Assembly (NCBI GenBank): GCA_021155045.1
Contig: JAJNQB010000014.1
Location: 186,001-250,000 of the forward strand
Direction: 5' to 3'
Length of the DNA stretch: 64,000 nt
Source: Arcticibacter sp.
GTDB lineage: Bacteria > Bacteroidota > Bacteroidia > 2-12-FULL-35-15
Shown: positions 9,001 to 17,387 of the stretch, piece after piece
Layout: each line of letters begins with the position of its first letter
Position numbering within the stretch: the first letter of the stretch is position 1
Notes under the pieces: model-generated
Told to the model about the DNA's origin: nothing
Seen by the model: the letters and a program-made list of their open reading frames with translations, nothing else
Database searches by the model: none
Position numbers and translations under genes: made by a program

Positions 9001-9999
9001 ATTGAAAGCAGTTCTCATGTAATTTGGACAATAGATAAAAACCATACAATTACATCCTTTAATCGAAATTTTTCTAAACATCTCGAAAAAAGATATGGAA
9101 AAAAAGCTTATATAGGTTTATGTATGGTAAACCAAGATATGATAACATCCCAAAAATATAATCAATTTTGGATTGGAAAATATGAGAGTGTTTTTAAGGG
9201 AAATTCTGAATATTTTGAAACAGAGCTAATAGATAAAAATGGAGAGTTGGTTTGGAGAGAAATATTCTTAAATCCAATAAAAGATGAAAAAGGAAATGTT
9301 GTTGAAATATCTGGTATAGGGCATGATATAACCGAGAAAAAATTAGCAGAAGAAAAAATTAAACAATCTTTACAAGAAAAAGAGGTTTTGTTGAAAGAAG
9401 TTCATCACAGGGTAAAAAACAATCTTCAGGTGATTTCAAGCATCTTAAACTTGCAATCCAGTTACGTTAAAGATTCAAGTACTTTAAATATTTTAAAAGA
9501 AAGCCAAAATCGCATAAAATCAATGGCTTTTATTCACGAAAGCCTCTATCAAACAAAAGACTTTACTAGTATTAATTTTTCTGAATATGTAGTCAATCTC
9601 GCCAATAATTTAGTTCATTCTTATTCAAATATTGAACAAGAAATAAAATTAACACTTGATATTCAAAATGTTTTTCTTAATTTAGACTTGGCAATTCCAT
9701 GTGGGTTAATCATAAATGAAATTGTATCTAACGCTTTAAAGTATGCATTTGTCGAAAAAAAGGGGGATGCAGAGATAAAAATACAAATGCAATCGGATAC
9801 GGAAAACTTGAAGTTGCTTATTGGAGATAATGGGATTGGATTGCCAAAAACGATAGATTATAGAAACACGGAGTCGTTGGGATTACAATTAGTTGTAACT
9901 TTGACCGACCAATTAAACGGAACAATAGATTTGGATACTAAAAACGGAACTACATACACAATTATATTTAACCAAAATCAAGCAAAAAATAGGATATAA
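6085..9999 (+). CDS. Soluble multi-PAS sensor histidine kinase (HisKA_2 type)
   Basis: A 1304-residue kinase with a Lys-rich N-terminus and no predicted membrane segment, hence cytosolic. I count eight PAS-like domains, starting near residues 44, 161, 296, 427, 565, 684, 838 and 970. The second and fourth are close relatives (KFRMLAENA, then YISPSV). The dimerisation/phospho-acceptor motif is EVHHRVKNNLQVISSILNLQ with the acceptor His near residue 1107, the HisKA_2 pattern. An HATPase domain follows with NEIVSNALKYAF, GDNGIGLP and SLGLQLV. It is coupled to the MORN gene by TAATG and lies 2 bases before the LytTR regulator, its likely partner. The signal sensed is unknown. Confidence 0.93.
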   Translation: MAKKNKNILKLRSEKKKPRKKIIATKKGKIVHKNEPTLNNSQWQSFFKYSQNIIFIVNKKLEIIDINKLEKGYTKKNVVGTSVLSFISQESQKTMKRSIASVFKTGKHQQYLCDRITPAGQKKYYSNTATPIIINKKVVAVIIEATDVTKNIENEKKLEVSESKFRMLAENAVDIISRYQVYPEPKLEYISPSVKKITGYSPKDFYNDPHFGSRIIHPEDLKILAEMQKKSASTFIKNKPQVFVARWIRKDGKIIWIETINNSIFDSSNKLVAVEAVGRDITERKKLEEEKKQSEKTFTQVLDNINELVYYVEIKDDGTRKVKYLGKQIEKLLGITQQQYQNLGKKLLDYCHPDDVASLMEKASKLKQNKKAEQFVFRFKNPKTKKYIWLEERITPQFDTKGKHIGNFGITADVTDRIESEERTKQNEEKFRMLAENAMDVIYRYTILPQPRYEYISPSVFKMSGYTPEDFYKDPFIAFKIVHPDDLHLLGDSEESLKEKNKISGIKEEQVVLRWIKKDGSIIWTETRTYDIFDKEGNKIAIEGISRDVTTQKHNELKLKESEERFKMLSNVAFEGIVFSENGIIVDVNDQFLKMFGYKKIKEVVGKDMIEDFVVDEQKGIVKKYAKINSSEPLEILVKRKNNSVFTVETKSQNIDLENKTLRATVIYDVTKRKQNELALNQSIENYKSLVDYSPDGVMIHVDSMVKFANPSALKMVGANDFSVIKNQSFLTFVLPEFHELIKERLKIIKTGKILDFLEVKIKRFDGQVVILETKSIPIKFNGENAIQVVFHDVTDKKQLLNEQLRAQLAEETNQKLQKEINERRKTEAKLSEAQKYSQMLIDSSLDMICASDRKGNIIEFNNAALKTFGYSFDEIIGKNVSILYANPSDRIKITDDELYVKGTYAGEVVNKKKNGELFVAYLSASVLKDDDGNIIGAMGVSRDISELKRAEMELKESEELLKKQSAKLNAVIESSSHVIWTIDKNHTITSFNRNFSKHLEKRYGKKAYIGLCMVNQDMITSQKYNQFWIGKYESVFKGNSEYFETELIDKNGELVWREIFLNPIKDEKGNVVEISGIGHDITEKKLAEEKIKQSLQEKEVLLKEVHHRVKNNLQVISSILNLQSSYVKDSSTLNILKESQNRIKSMAFIHESLYQTKDFTSINFSEYVVNLANNLVHSYSNIEQEIKLTLDIQNVFLNLDLAIPCGLIINEIVSNALKYAFVEKKGDAEIKIQMQSDTENLKLLIGDNGIGLPKTIDYRNTESLGLQLVVTLTDQLNGTIDLDTKNGTTYTIIFNQNQAKNRI

Positions 10000-10001
10000 A
10001 C

Positions 10002-10754
10002 ATGTCGAAAACAAATATTTTAATAGTTGAAGATGAAAGCATTGTAGCTAAAGATATTCAACATAGTTTAAAAAAACTGGGATACACAGTTGTTGGCATT
10101 TGTTCTAGCGGAGAAGATGCTATAAAAACAGTTGAAGAATTAAAGCCCGATTTGGTGCTTATGGATATTATGCTAAAAGGAGACATGAGCGGAATAGATG
10201 CAGCAGGAGTAATTCGTGAAAAATTTAATTTGCCTGTAATTTATTTAACAGCTTATGCAGATGAAAGCACCTTGAGTAAAGCTAAAGTTTCTGAACCTTA
10301 TGGATATATTATAAAACCATTTAAAGAAATTGATTTACATACTTCTATTGAAATGGCTATTTATAAACATGAGAAAGAAACAGATGTAAAAAAAGAACGC
10401 GATTTTCTCTATTCAATCGTAGAAAACAAAGAAGCTAAAGACATTATTTTTGTTAAATCTAACTCAAGGCTGGTTAAAGTTAAAACAAGTGACATCTTTT
10501 TTGTGGAAGCTTTAAAAGATTATGTTGTTATAAACACTGCTAATGCAAGATATACTATTCACTCTACAATGAAAGATATTGAAAGAAAATTGCCATCAAC
10601 TGATTTTATTCGTGTGCACAGATCATTTATTGTTCGCATTGATAAAATTGTTGCAATTGAACAACCTAATTTAATATTAGAAGATGACAAAAAATTGATT
10701 CCTATCGGAGGTTCTTATAAAGATGATTTATCAAAACGATTGAATATGGTTTAA
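10002..10754 (+). CDS. LytTR-family response regulator
   Basis: A 250-residue two-domain regulator. The N-terminal receiver carries acidic residues in VEDES, the phospho-acceptor Asp55 in LVLMDIMLKG, and the switch Lys in the YIIKPF block. The C-terminal LytTR DNA-binding domain reads DIFFVEALKDYVVI and then FIRVHRSFIVRIDKI, as is usual for this family. It follows the histidine kinase by 2 bases and is followed by a strong terminator, so MORN, kinase and regulator form one operon. Its target genes are not evident, and no direct-repeat LytTR site was identified nearby. Confidence 0.95.
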   Translation: MSKTNILIVEDESIVAKDIQHSLKKLGYTVVGICSSGEDAIKTVEELKPDLVLMDIMLKGDMSGIDAAGVIREKFNLPVIYLTAYADESTLSKAKVSEPYGYIIKPFKEIDLHTSIEMAIYKHEKETDVKKERDFLYSIVENKEAKDIIFVKSNSRLVKVKTSDIFFVEALKDYVVINTANARYTIHSTMKDIERKLPSTDFIRVHRSFIVRIDKIVAIEQPNLILEDDKKLIPIGGSYKDDLSKRLNMV

Positions 10755-10774
10755 CCAAAATCATTCACATACAT

Positions 10775-10807
10775 AAAAAAGCAACGTAAAAATTACGTTG
10801 CTTTTTT
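10775..10807 (+). terminator. Intrinsic terminator after the response regulator
   Basis: Stem GCAACGTAA (10781-10789) with TTACGTTGC (10793-10101 equivalent, ending at 10801), a three-base loop, an A-run before and a T-run after. The symmetric A/T flanks could also serve the minus-strand gene at 10864. Confidence 0.85.
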
Positions 10808-10863
10808 ATGAAAATTATTTAAAGAAATTTAAGCAGTTATTTAAATTTTATACCCTATCGGCA

Positions 10864-11511
10864 TTATTTTTCAAACTTGTTATAACCTTTAGGCATTTCA
10901 AAAATACTAGGATCAATTTCTTTCTTGCTTACTTTGGTTACTTCTAACGTTGTATTTACTTTTCCATTCATATCCGATTGTACAGATAACATTGGGAACA
11001 TGTTTTTAATATCTGGAATTTGTAAATAATAGCTTGACGATTTGTCTTTACGGTTCAACTGGCGCAACAGTTTTTCGAAAAACGTAAATTTACCATCAGC
11101 AACCCAATACGTAATTTGAGTGTTTTCTTCATTGTTGGTCACTATATATTCAACACATTTATATCCTTGAATATTTTTTACATTTTGACCTTTTTTAACG
11201 GTACAAGTACCTTTTATTACAGGAGCAGCTGGAGTTGGTTGGTCCATATACAATTTACGCTCATGGTTCAATGATTTCATTGTTTTGGCATCCATGTCAA
11301 TCAAAAATGTCCCCTCCACTTTATGAGATTTTGAACCTATTTCATCAATTCTTACCATATTACCTTTTATGGTATAAACATAATTAACAGTATCAGTAGG
11401 CGTAATTTTTTTGAATTCAATAGTTCCCTCAAATGCTTGAGCTGAAGCTGTTAGTGAAAATGCAATTAACACAACTGCAACAGTTAGGATTTTTAAAGCT
11501 GATTTTTTCAT
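10864..11511 (-). CDS. Exported DUF4412-like protein
   Basis: A 215-residue protein with a signal peptide (MKKSALKILTVAVVLIAFSLTASAQ). The mature part begins FEGTIEFKKI and contains TIKGNMVRIDEIG, IDMDAKTMKSL, the CVEYIVTN block and a C-terminal EMPKGYNKFEK. This pattern fits the DUF4412 family, exported proteins of unknown function found mainly in Bacteroidetes, perhaps LolA-like in fold. The gene is monocistronic, converges on the regulator gene and shares its bidirectional terminator. The family name is recognised from the pattern and not confirmed. Confidence 0.75.
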   Translation of the reverse strand: MKKSALKILTVAVVLIAFSLTASAQAFEGTIEFKKITPTDTVNYVYTIKGNMVRIDEIGSKSHKVEGTFLIDMDAKTMKSLNHERKLYMDQPTPAAPVIKGTCTVKKGQNVKNIQGYKCVEYIVTNNEENTQITYWVADGKFTFFEKLLRQLNRKDKSSSYYLQIPDIKNMFPMLSVQSDMNGKVNTTLEVTKVSKKEIDPSIFEMPKGYNKFEK

Positions 11512-11645
11512 CTTTTATTTGTTTTTGTTTAATAGTTTAGCTGTTTATTTATGCGTACTAAAATAATACTTTTTTTTTAGGACAAAGGGGTAATTCCAAA
11601 ACTTGTACCAAAAATTATAAACATTCTAAAAATTATTCGTAAAAA

Positions 11646-12008
11646 ATGGCGGAACACAATGAATTAGGGCAAAAAGGCGAACAGCTGGCTGCCCAATATT
11701 TAACAAAGAAAGGATATCAAGTAATCGAAACAAATTGGAGGTTTTTAAGCCTTGAAGCAGATATTATAGCTTTAAAAGACAATTTATTGGTTATAGTTGA
11801 GGTAAAAACAAGGAAAGGAAACTATTTTGGAGAGCCTGAAGCATTTGTAAATAAACAAAAACAGAAAAATCTTATTAAAACCGCAAATGAATACATTGTA
11901 CGCAATAATTTGAATTACGAAGTTCGATTTGATATTGTATCCATTATTCTTACAAATAATGAAACTAAAATTAATCACATCGAAGATGCATTCCTCTTTA
12001 GCCGATAA
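11646..12008 (+). CDS. YraN family (UPF0102) nuclease-like protein
   Basis: A 120-residue protein of the UPF0102/YraN family, which has a restriction-endonuclease-like fold. NELGQKGEQLAAQYLTKKGYQVIETNWR at the N-terminus is the family signature. The D-x(n)-ExK core is visible as EADIIALKDNLLVIVEVKTRKG. The C-terminal VRFDIVSIIL strand is also typical. Its substrate is not established. It lies upstream of a pseudouridine synthase gene that has its own promoter box. Confidence 0.9.
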   Translation: MAEHNELGQKGEQLAAQYLTKKGYQVIETNWRFLSLEADIIALKDNLLVIVEVKTRKGNYFGEPEAFVNKQKQKNLIKTANEYIVRNNLNYEVRFDIVSIILTNNETKINHIEDAFLFSR

Positions 12009-12024
12009 ACACCGATTTATTTAG

Positions 12025-12032
12025 TAGCTTTG
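12025..12032 (+). promoter_or_regulatory. Putative -7 box of the pseudouridine synthase gene
   Basis: TAGCTTTG matches TAnnTTTG, 17 bases before the ATG at 12050. No TTG stands at the expected distance. Confidence 0.45.
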
Positions 12033-12049
12033 CAAAAAAAAATTGCATA

Positions 12050-13081
12050 ATGAAACCCAAAAAAACAGACGGCAAAAAGAAGTTTGATAGAAATAGCAAA
12101 CCGTCTTCGAGACCAAATTTTACAGAGAAAAAAGAAAAAACATCTTTTTCGGATTATAGAAAAGCAAGAACAAAACCCGAAGAAAAAGGTAAATATTCTG
12201 ATAAACCTAAAAAGAAAAGAGAAGACAAACCTGACTTTTCCGATGAAAATACGCCTAGAATAAAAGGAGCAAATTTTTCTCGCCCTTTCAAAAAGAAAGA
12301 ATATTCTAAACGAAAATCTTCTACTGGTTTAACTCCTAAAACAACGGATAAAGAGGGAATTCGATTAAATAAGTATATTTCAAATGCTGGAATTTGCTCC
12401 AGAAGAGAAGCAGATGACTTAATTGAAAGTGGTGTTGTTTCTGTGAATGGAAAAATAATAACAGAGATGGGTTATAGATTAAAACCTACTGATATTGTAA
12501 ATTATGGTGGACAAACCTTAAAAAAAGAACGCATGGTTTATTTGCTGTTAAATAAACCTAAAGATTACATTACCACTTTTGATGACCCTCAAAAACGAAA
12601 AACTGTTCTTGAATTGGTGCAAAATGCCTGCAAAGAACGTATTTACCCAGTGGGTAGGTTAGACAGAGCAACTACAGGCTTGTTGCTATTCACAAATGAT
12701 GGAGATACAACAAAAAAATTAACGCATCCAAAATATGGTGTTAGAAAAATTTACCATGTTGAATTGGATAAGCCCTTAAAAATGGCTGATTTAAAAAAAA
12801 TACAAGAAGGTATTGAGCTTGAAGATGGCGAAATAAAACCAGATGAAATAACTTATGTGGGCGATGGTAGCAATAAAAAAGAAATTGGAATAGAGCTACA
12901 TTCAGGCAAAAACAGAATTGTTAGAAGACTATTTGAACATTTTGGGTACAATGTAAGAAAGCTTGATAGAGTGATGTTTGGTCCACTTACTAAAAAAGAT
13001 TTGCCAAGAGGTCGTTGGCGTTTTTTAACCGAAGCAGAAATAGGAATGCTTAAAATGGTTAGTAATAAAGAAAAAGCATAG
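12050..13081 (+). CDS. RsuA/RluB/RluE/RluF-family pseudouridine synthase with long basic N-terminus
   Basis: A 343-residue RNA pseudouridine synthase. The first 100 or so residues are Lys/Ser/Arg-rich, low in complexity and probably disordered. An S4 RNA-binding domain follows (IRLNKYISNAGICSRREADDLIESGVVSVNG), then the catalytic domain with VGRLDRATTGLLLFTNDG holding the catalytic Asp, and HSGKNRIVRRLFEHFGYNVRKLDRV. The pattern fits RluB, which modifies helix 89 of 23S rRNA, but RluE/RluF-like specificity is not excluded. An intrinsic terminator follows at 13137. Confidence 0.88.
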   Translation: MKPKKTDGKKKFDRNSKPSSRPNFTEKKEKTSFSDYRKARTKPEEKGKYSDKPKKKREDKPDFSDENTPRIKGANFSRPFKKKEYSKRKSSTGLTPKTTDKEGIRLNKYISNAGICSRREADDLIESGVVSVNGKIITEMGYRLKPTDIVNYGGQTLKKERMVYLLLNKPKDYITTFDDPQKRKTVLELVQNACKERIYPVGRLDRATTGLLLFTNDGDTTKKLTHPKYGVRKIYHVELDKPLKMADLKKIQEGIELEDGEIKPDEITYVGDGSNKKEIGIELHSGKNRIVRRLFEHFGYNVRKLDRVMFGPLTKKDLPRGRWRFLTEAEIGMLKMVSNKEKA

Positions 13082-13136
13082 ACTTTTTACAGATACTAAA
13101 CTTATTCACTTTCCGTTATTAATAACATTGTTTGCA

Positions 13137-13161
13137 GGGTGGCATTAAGCCACCCTTTTTT
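13137..13161 (+). terminator. Intrinsic terminator after the pseudouridine synthase
   Basis: A perfect 7-bp stem, GGGTGGC (13137-13143) with GCCACCC (13149-13155), a five-base loop and a T6 run. It also shows that the next gene cannot begin at the in-frame TTG at 13132. Confidence 0.9.
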
Positions 13162-13182
13162 CGCAAATTTTGTAATATAATA

Positions 13183-15825
13183 ATGGATACTCTCGAAAAT
13201 AAAAAACCAGAAGAAAAATCTAAAAAAAAATTTAGGATAGTTCGCTTTTTTTTAAAATCAATATTCATATTAATTGTTTCTTTAATTGCACTTGTCGGGA
13301 TTGGTGCAGTACTTGGTTATTATTATCAAGATGAAGTAAAAGAATTTGTTATTACGGAGTTAAACAAACAATTAAACTCTGAAATAATTGTTGATGGTAA
13401 TAATATAGATTTTACTGTTATTAAAAATTTTCCTTATGCATCGGTTGATTTTAAAAAAGTAAAAGCTCTAGACGCTAATAAATCTAAAGCAAAAGATACA
13501 TTGTTTTCAGCAAGTTTAATCTCATTACAATTTAATTTGTTAGATATTTTTAGAAAAAACTACAAAATAAAAAAATTAGTACTCGAAAATATTACCTTGA
13601 ATTTACGAATTGATAAAAATGGTAACGATAACTATCATTTTTGGAAAAGCTCGGGAGATACTACTTCTATTCAATTTCAGTTTGCACTTGAAAAAATACA
13701 TTTAAAAAGCACAAGAATTATTTATGATAATCAGGAACAAAAACAATTTTATGATTTTGTGATAAACGAAAGTCTGTTATCTGGAAGTTTTTCCGAAAAA
13801 AATTATTCCATGAATATTGAAAGTGATTTGTTTATAAAAGCGATTCAATCCAACAACTCAAATTTATTAAGAAAGAAAAATGTTTCTATTAGCGGAAATT
13901 TATTTGTTGATAACATTGTAGAATCATACAAATTTAATAACACAAAAATTGGAATTGAAAGTATGATTTTCGAAATCAATGGAAATATAATAAAAACGGC
14001 AGATTCGCCTCTTTTGAATATTGACATAAAAGGGAAAGATATTGATATCCGTTCAGTATTATCACTTATTCCTGCAAAGTATAAAGGCAAAATAAATAAT
14101 TATGAAAGTGATGGAGATTTTTATTTTGAAGCAAGTATAAAAGGAGTATTGTCAAAAACAGAAACACCATTTGTAAATGCAAGCTTTGGAATTGCAAACG
14201 CTGACATTACCCAGATAAAAGAAAATATAACATTGCGAAAAGTTAATTTGAAAGGAAATTTTGGTTCTGAAAATAAAATTGAAAAAAAAGAATCTTACCT
14301 AAAACTTTCAAACTTTTCAGCACTTATTAATGAAGGAAATATTACAGGAAACTTAAATTTATTAAACCTTTCTAATCCAAATTTTGATGGTACTATAAAA
14401 GCTGATTTAAAGCTGAACGAGCTTCAAAAGTTTTTTAGAATAGATACAATAGAAACCATTGAAGGGCAGTTAAAAATTGATGTCGAGTTTAGTGGAGAGT
14501 CTAAATATTTAGAATCTAGGAAGTATGAAAACATTAAAACAACGGGCGGTTTGGTAATTACAGATATGAATACGAAATTAAAAAACAATAGCTTAGAATT
14601 TAATAAAATAAATGCTGATTTTGATTTTAATAATAACGATTTAAAAATTAACCATTTTTATGGAACTATATCAAATAGTGATTTTGAATTAGAAGGTTAT
14701 ATGCGAAATATTATTGGTTTTGTAACAAAGGAAAACGAAGATGTAATTATTGAAGCTAACTTAAAAGCCGATAAAATAAATTTGAATGAATTAATTGCGA
14801 ACAAAACAGATGATAAAAATTCAAAATATAAATTAAAATTTTCGGAACATATTGAAGCCGATCTAAAAATTGATGTAAAACATATTGAGTTTAGAAAATT
14901 TGAAGCGGCTAAAGTTAAAGGTCATATTAAGTTGAAAGATAAAAGCATGATTTTAGATCCAATCAACCTATCTACAATGAGTGGAACGATCAACACAAGT
15001 GGGTACATTGATGCATCGGATTCTACAAAAGTATTAATTACTTGTTTTTCGGATGTTGATAGAATAAACATTTCAAAAATGTTTGACTCGTTTGAGAATT
15101 TTAACCAAACTACTTTAACCAACAAAAACATAAAAGGTGTTGCTACGGCCAAAATACAGTTTGCTGCAGTGTTTACTCCTGAGTTAAAAATGGATTATGA
15201 TAAATTATATGCAGCAGCTGATATAACAATTGAAAACGGAGAATTAAACAATGTTGAATCAATGAAAAGCCTATCGCGGTTTATTGAATTAAATGAATTA
15301 GAAAATATAAAATTCGCAACACTAAAAAACCAGATTGAAATTAAAAATCAAGTTATTACTATTCCTAAAATAGAAGTAAAATCAAATGCTTTAAATGTTT
15401 ATATCTCTGGTACACATACATTTAAAAATGAAATTAATTATAAAGTCAAACTCTCGTTAAATGAATTATTATCTAAAAAAGCAAAAAAAGCAAAAAAAGA
15501 AAATGATGAATTTGGAGAAATTGCGGATGACGGATTAGGAAGAACTAATATTTTTTTATCAATGACAGGAACAGTTGATAAGCCAATCATAAAGTACGAT
15601 AGCAAAAGTGCTATTCAAAATGTGAAACAAGATTTAAAAGTGGAAAAACAAAATTTAAAAACCATTTTGAAACAAGAATTTGGCTTATTTAAAAAAGATA
15701 GCACGCTAAAAGAAAAGAAAACAGAAGAGACAAAATTTACTATTAAATGGGAAGAGGCGGATAAAAAAGATGAACCTAAAAAAGAAATTAAAAAGCCTAA
15801 AAAGCCCGAAGAAGAAGATTTTTAG
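13183..15825 (+). CDS. AsmA-like inner-membrane-anchored protein
   Basis: An 880-residue protein with a short charged N-terminus and one membrane segment (FFLKSIFILIVSLIALVGIGAVLGYYY). A long periplasmic part is rich in alternating beta-strands, with an AsmA-like beginning (FTVIKNFPYASVDFKKVKAL) and an AsmA_2-like C-terminal part (ITIENGELNNVESMKSLSRFIELNELENIKF). The last 80 residues are Lys/Glu-rich. AsmA/TamB relatives are elongated lipid-transport bridges; the role of this one is inferred only from resemblance. The ATG at 13183 is chosen because a TTG upstream lies in a terminator. It converges on radA with one base between stop codons. Confidence 0.8.
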   Translation: MDTLENKKPEEKSKKKFRIVRFFLKSIFILIVSLIALVGIGAVLGYYYQDEVKEFVITELNKQLNSEIIVDGNNIDFTVIKNFPYASVDFKKVKALDANKSKAKDTLFSASLISLQFNLLDIFRKNYKIKKLVLENITLNLRIDKNGNDNYHFWKSSGDTTSIQFQFALEKIHLKSTRIIYDNQEQKQFYDFVINESLLSGSFSEKNYSMNIESDLFIKAIQSNNSNLLRKKNVSISGNLFVDNIVESYKFNNTKIGIESMIFEINGNIIKTADSPLLNIDIKGKDIDIRSVLSLIPAKYKGKINNYESDGDFYFEASIKGVLSKTETPFVNASFGIANADITQIKENITLRKVNLKGNFGSENKIEKKESYLKLSNFSALINEGNITGNLNLLNLSNPNFDGTIKADLKLNELQKFFRIDTIETIEGQLKIDVEFSGESKYLESRKYENIKTTGGLVITDMNTKLKNNSLEFNKINADFDFNNNDLKINHFYGTISNSDFELEGYMRNIIGFVTKENEDVIIEANLKADKINLNELIANKTDDKNSKYKLKFSEHIEADLKIDVKHIEFRKFEAAKVKGHIKLKDKSMILDPINLSTMSGTINTSGYIDASDSTKVLITCFSDVDRINISKMFDSFENFNQTTLTNKNIKGVATAKIQFAAVFTPELKMDYDKLYAAADITIENGELNNVESMKSLSRFIELNELENIKFATLKNQIEIKNQVITIPKIEVKSNALNVYISGTHTFKNEINYKVKLSLNELLSKKAKKAKKENDEFGEIADDGLGRTNIFLSMTGTVDKPIIKYDSKSAIQNVKQDLKVEKQNLKTILKQEFGLFKKDSTLKEKKTEETKFTIKWEEADKKDEPKKEIKKPKKPEEEDF

Positions 15826-15826
15826 A

Positions 15827-17200
15827 CTAACCGAATAGCAAGCCGAACACTTCTTCTATTTTGCCAACCATCGTTATTTTTATTTTATAACTATTTAAAT
15901 CTAAGCCTTTTTTGTTGTACTTAGAAATAAAAATATGTTCAAATCCTAATTTTTCTGCTTCTGAAATACGTTGGTCAATTCTATTGACTGGGCGAATTTC
16001 TCCGCTCAAACCAACTTCGCCAGCAAAACAGGTTTTAGGAGAAATGGGCATATCTTCATTGCTTGATAGTACAGCACAAACCAAAGCTAAATCAATTCCT
16101 GGGTCTTCTACTTTTATTCCTCCTGCGATATTTAAAAAAACATCTTTTATGCCTAATCTAAAACCACAACGTTTTTCTAAAACTGCTAAAAGCATTGAAA
16201 GCCTTCGTAAATCAAATCCAGTAGAAGAACGCTGAGGAGTTCCATAAGCAGCACTACTCACTAAAGCTTGTGTTTCAATCAACATAGGTCGCATGCCTTC
16301 CATCGTTGCAGCAATTGCTACGCCACTTACAAGTTCTTCTCTGTTTGTTATTAATATTTCTGAAGGGTTGCTTACTTCACGTAAACCGCTTCCTTGCATT
16401 TCATAAATTCCTAATTCGTTGGTTGAACCAAATCTATTTTTTGTTGTCCGCAACAATCTATATACGTGATTTCTATCTCCTTCAAATTGTAAAACAGTAT
16501 CAACCATGTGCTCTAAAACTTTTGGTCCAGCAAGGCTACCATCTTTTGTTATATGCCCAATTAAAAAAACAGGTGTGCCACTTTCTTTTGCATAACGCAT
16601 CAACTCAGATGTACATTCTCTTATTTGAGAAACACTTCCTGGTGATGATTCAATATGTGCTGAATGAAGTGTTTGTATAGAATCAACAATCAATAAATTA
16701 GGCTCAAGTTGTTCTACTTGTTTGAAAATATTTTGGGTAGAAGTTTCAGTTAAAATATAACAACTTGAATTATTCATTCCCAATCGTTCGGCACGCATAC
16801 GTATTTGTTGTTCGCTTTCTTCTCCTGAAACATAAAGTACTTTTAAGTTTTTTAAATTGATGGCAATTTGTAACATCAAAGTTGATTTACCTATGCCAGG
16901 CTCGCCACCGAATAAAATTAAGGAGCCCGGAACAATTCCTCCCCCTAAAACACGTGATAGTTCTTTATCGTAAACAGAAATGCGATGTTGTTCAGAGATA
17001 TTTATTTCCGAAACCAATTGAGGTTTTGAAGCACGTTGAGTGCTTGTACTTGCAATGCCAGGAGTTTTTGCATCTTCTCCTTTGCTTACAATTTCTTCTA
17101 CATAAGTATTCCATTCGTTACACGAAGGACATTTTCCAATCCATTTTGCTGATTGTGCGCCACAGTTTTGACAGAAAAAGGTTGTTTTAACTTTTGCCAT
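15827..17200 (-). CDS. radA: DNA repair ATPase RadA
   Basis: A 457-residue RecA-like ATPase that helps process recombination intermediates. An N-terminal zinc finger (CQNCGAQSAKWIGKCPSCNEWNTY) is followed by the Walker A GEPGIGKST near residue 93, the RadA-specific KNRFGSTNELGIYEM motif and a C-terminal Lon-protease-like domain (GGIKVEDPGIDLALV and FAGEVGLSGEIRPV). Length and domain order are standard. No terminator was seen between it and the converging AsmA-like gene. Confidence 0.97.
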   Translation of the reverse strand: MAKVKTTFFCQNCGAQSAKWIGKCPSCNEWNTYVEEIVSKGEDAKTPGIASTSTQRASKPQLVSEINISEQHRISVYDKELSRVLGGGIVPGSLILFGGEPGIGKSTLMLQIAINLKNLKVLYVSGEESEQQIRMRAERLGMNNSSCYILTETSTQNIFKQVEQLEPNLLIVDSIQTLHSAHIESSPGSVSQIRECTSELMRYAKESGTPVFLIGHITKDGSLAGPKVLEHMVDTVLQFEGDRNHVYRLLRTTKNRFGSTNELGIYEMQGSGLREVSNPSEILITNREELVSGVAIAATMEGMRPMLIETQALVSSAAYGTPQRSSTGFDLRRLSMLLAVLEKRCGFRLGIKDVFLNIAGGIKVEDPGIDLALVCAVLSSNEDMPISPKTCFAGEVGLSGEIRPVNRIDQRISEAEKLGFEHIFISKYNKKGLDLNSYKIKITMVGKIEEVFGLLFG

Positions 17201-17352
17201 TTTAATTTAAAGCGAAATTAAAAAATCTTATTCAGCAAAAAACATTTGTTTATCAACATATCGGAGTAGCAGCAAAAGCAAGTCGGTAGCGCTCAGATTT
17301 TTTTGTTTTATATAAGAAAATGGATTTGTGGTTTTTGTATCACCTAATTTTT

Positions 17353-17360
17353 TACTTTTG
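17353..17360 (+). promoter_or_regulatory. Putative -7 box of the acyl-CoA dehydrogenase gene
   Basis: TACTTTTG matches TAnnTTTG, 27 bases before the ATG at 17388. A TTG at 17335-17337 lies 15 bases upstream, slightly short of the usual distance. Confidence 0.5.
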
Positions 17361-17387
17361 TGAGCATAAATTTTAAACAGCATAATT

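Noticed and set aside
13132..13182. N-terminal extension of the AsmA-like protein starting from a TTG
   Set aside because: The segment is a perfect intrinsic terminator hairpin with a T-run; the ATG at 13183 begins the plausible protein.
15912..17190. Plus-strand frames of 100-124 codons opposite radA
   Set aside because: They are antisense to a gene with all RadA motifs and show no domain or promoter of their own.
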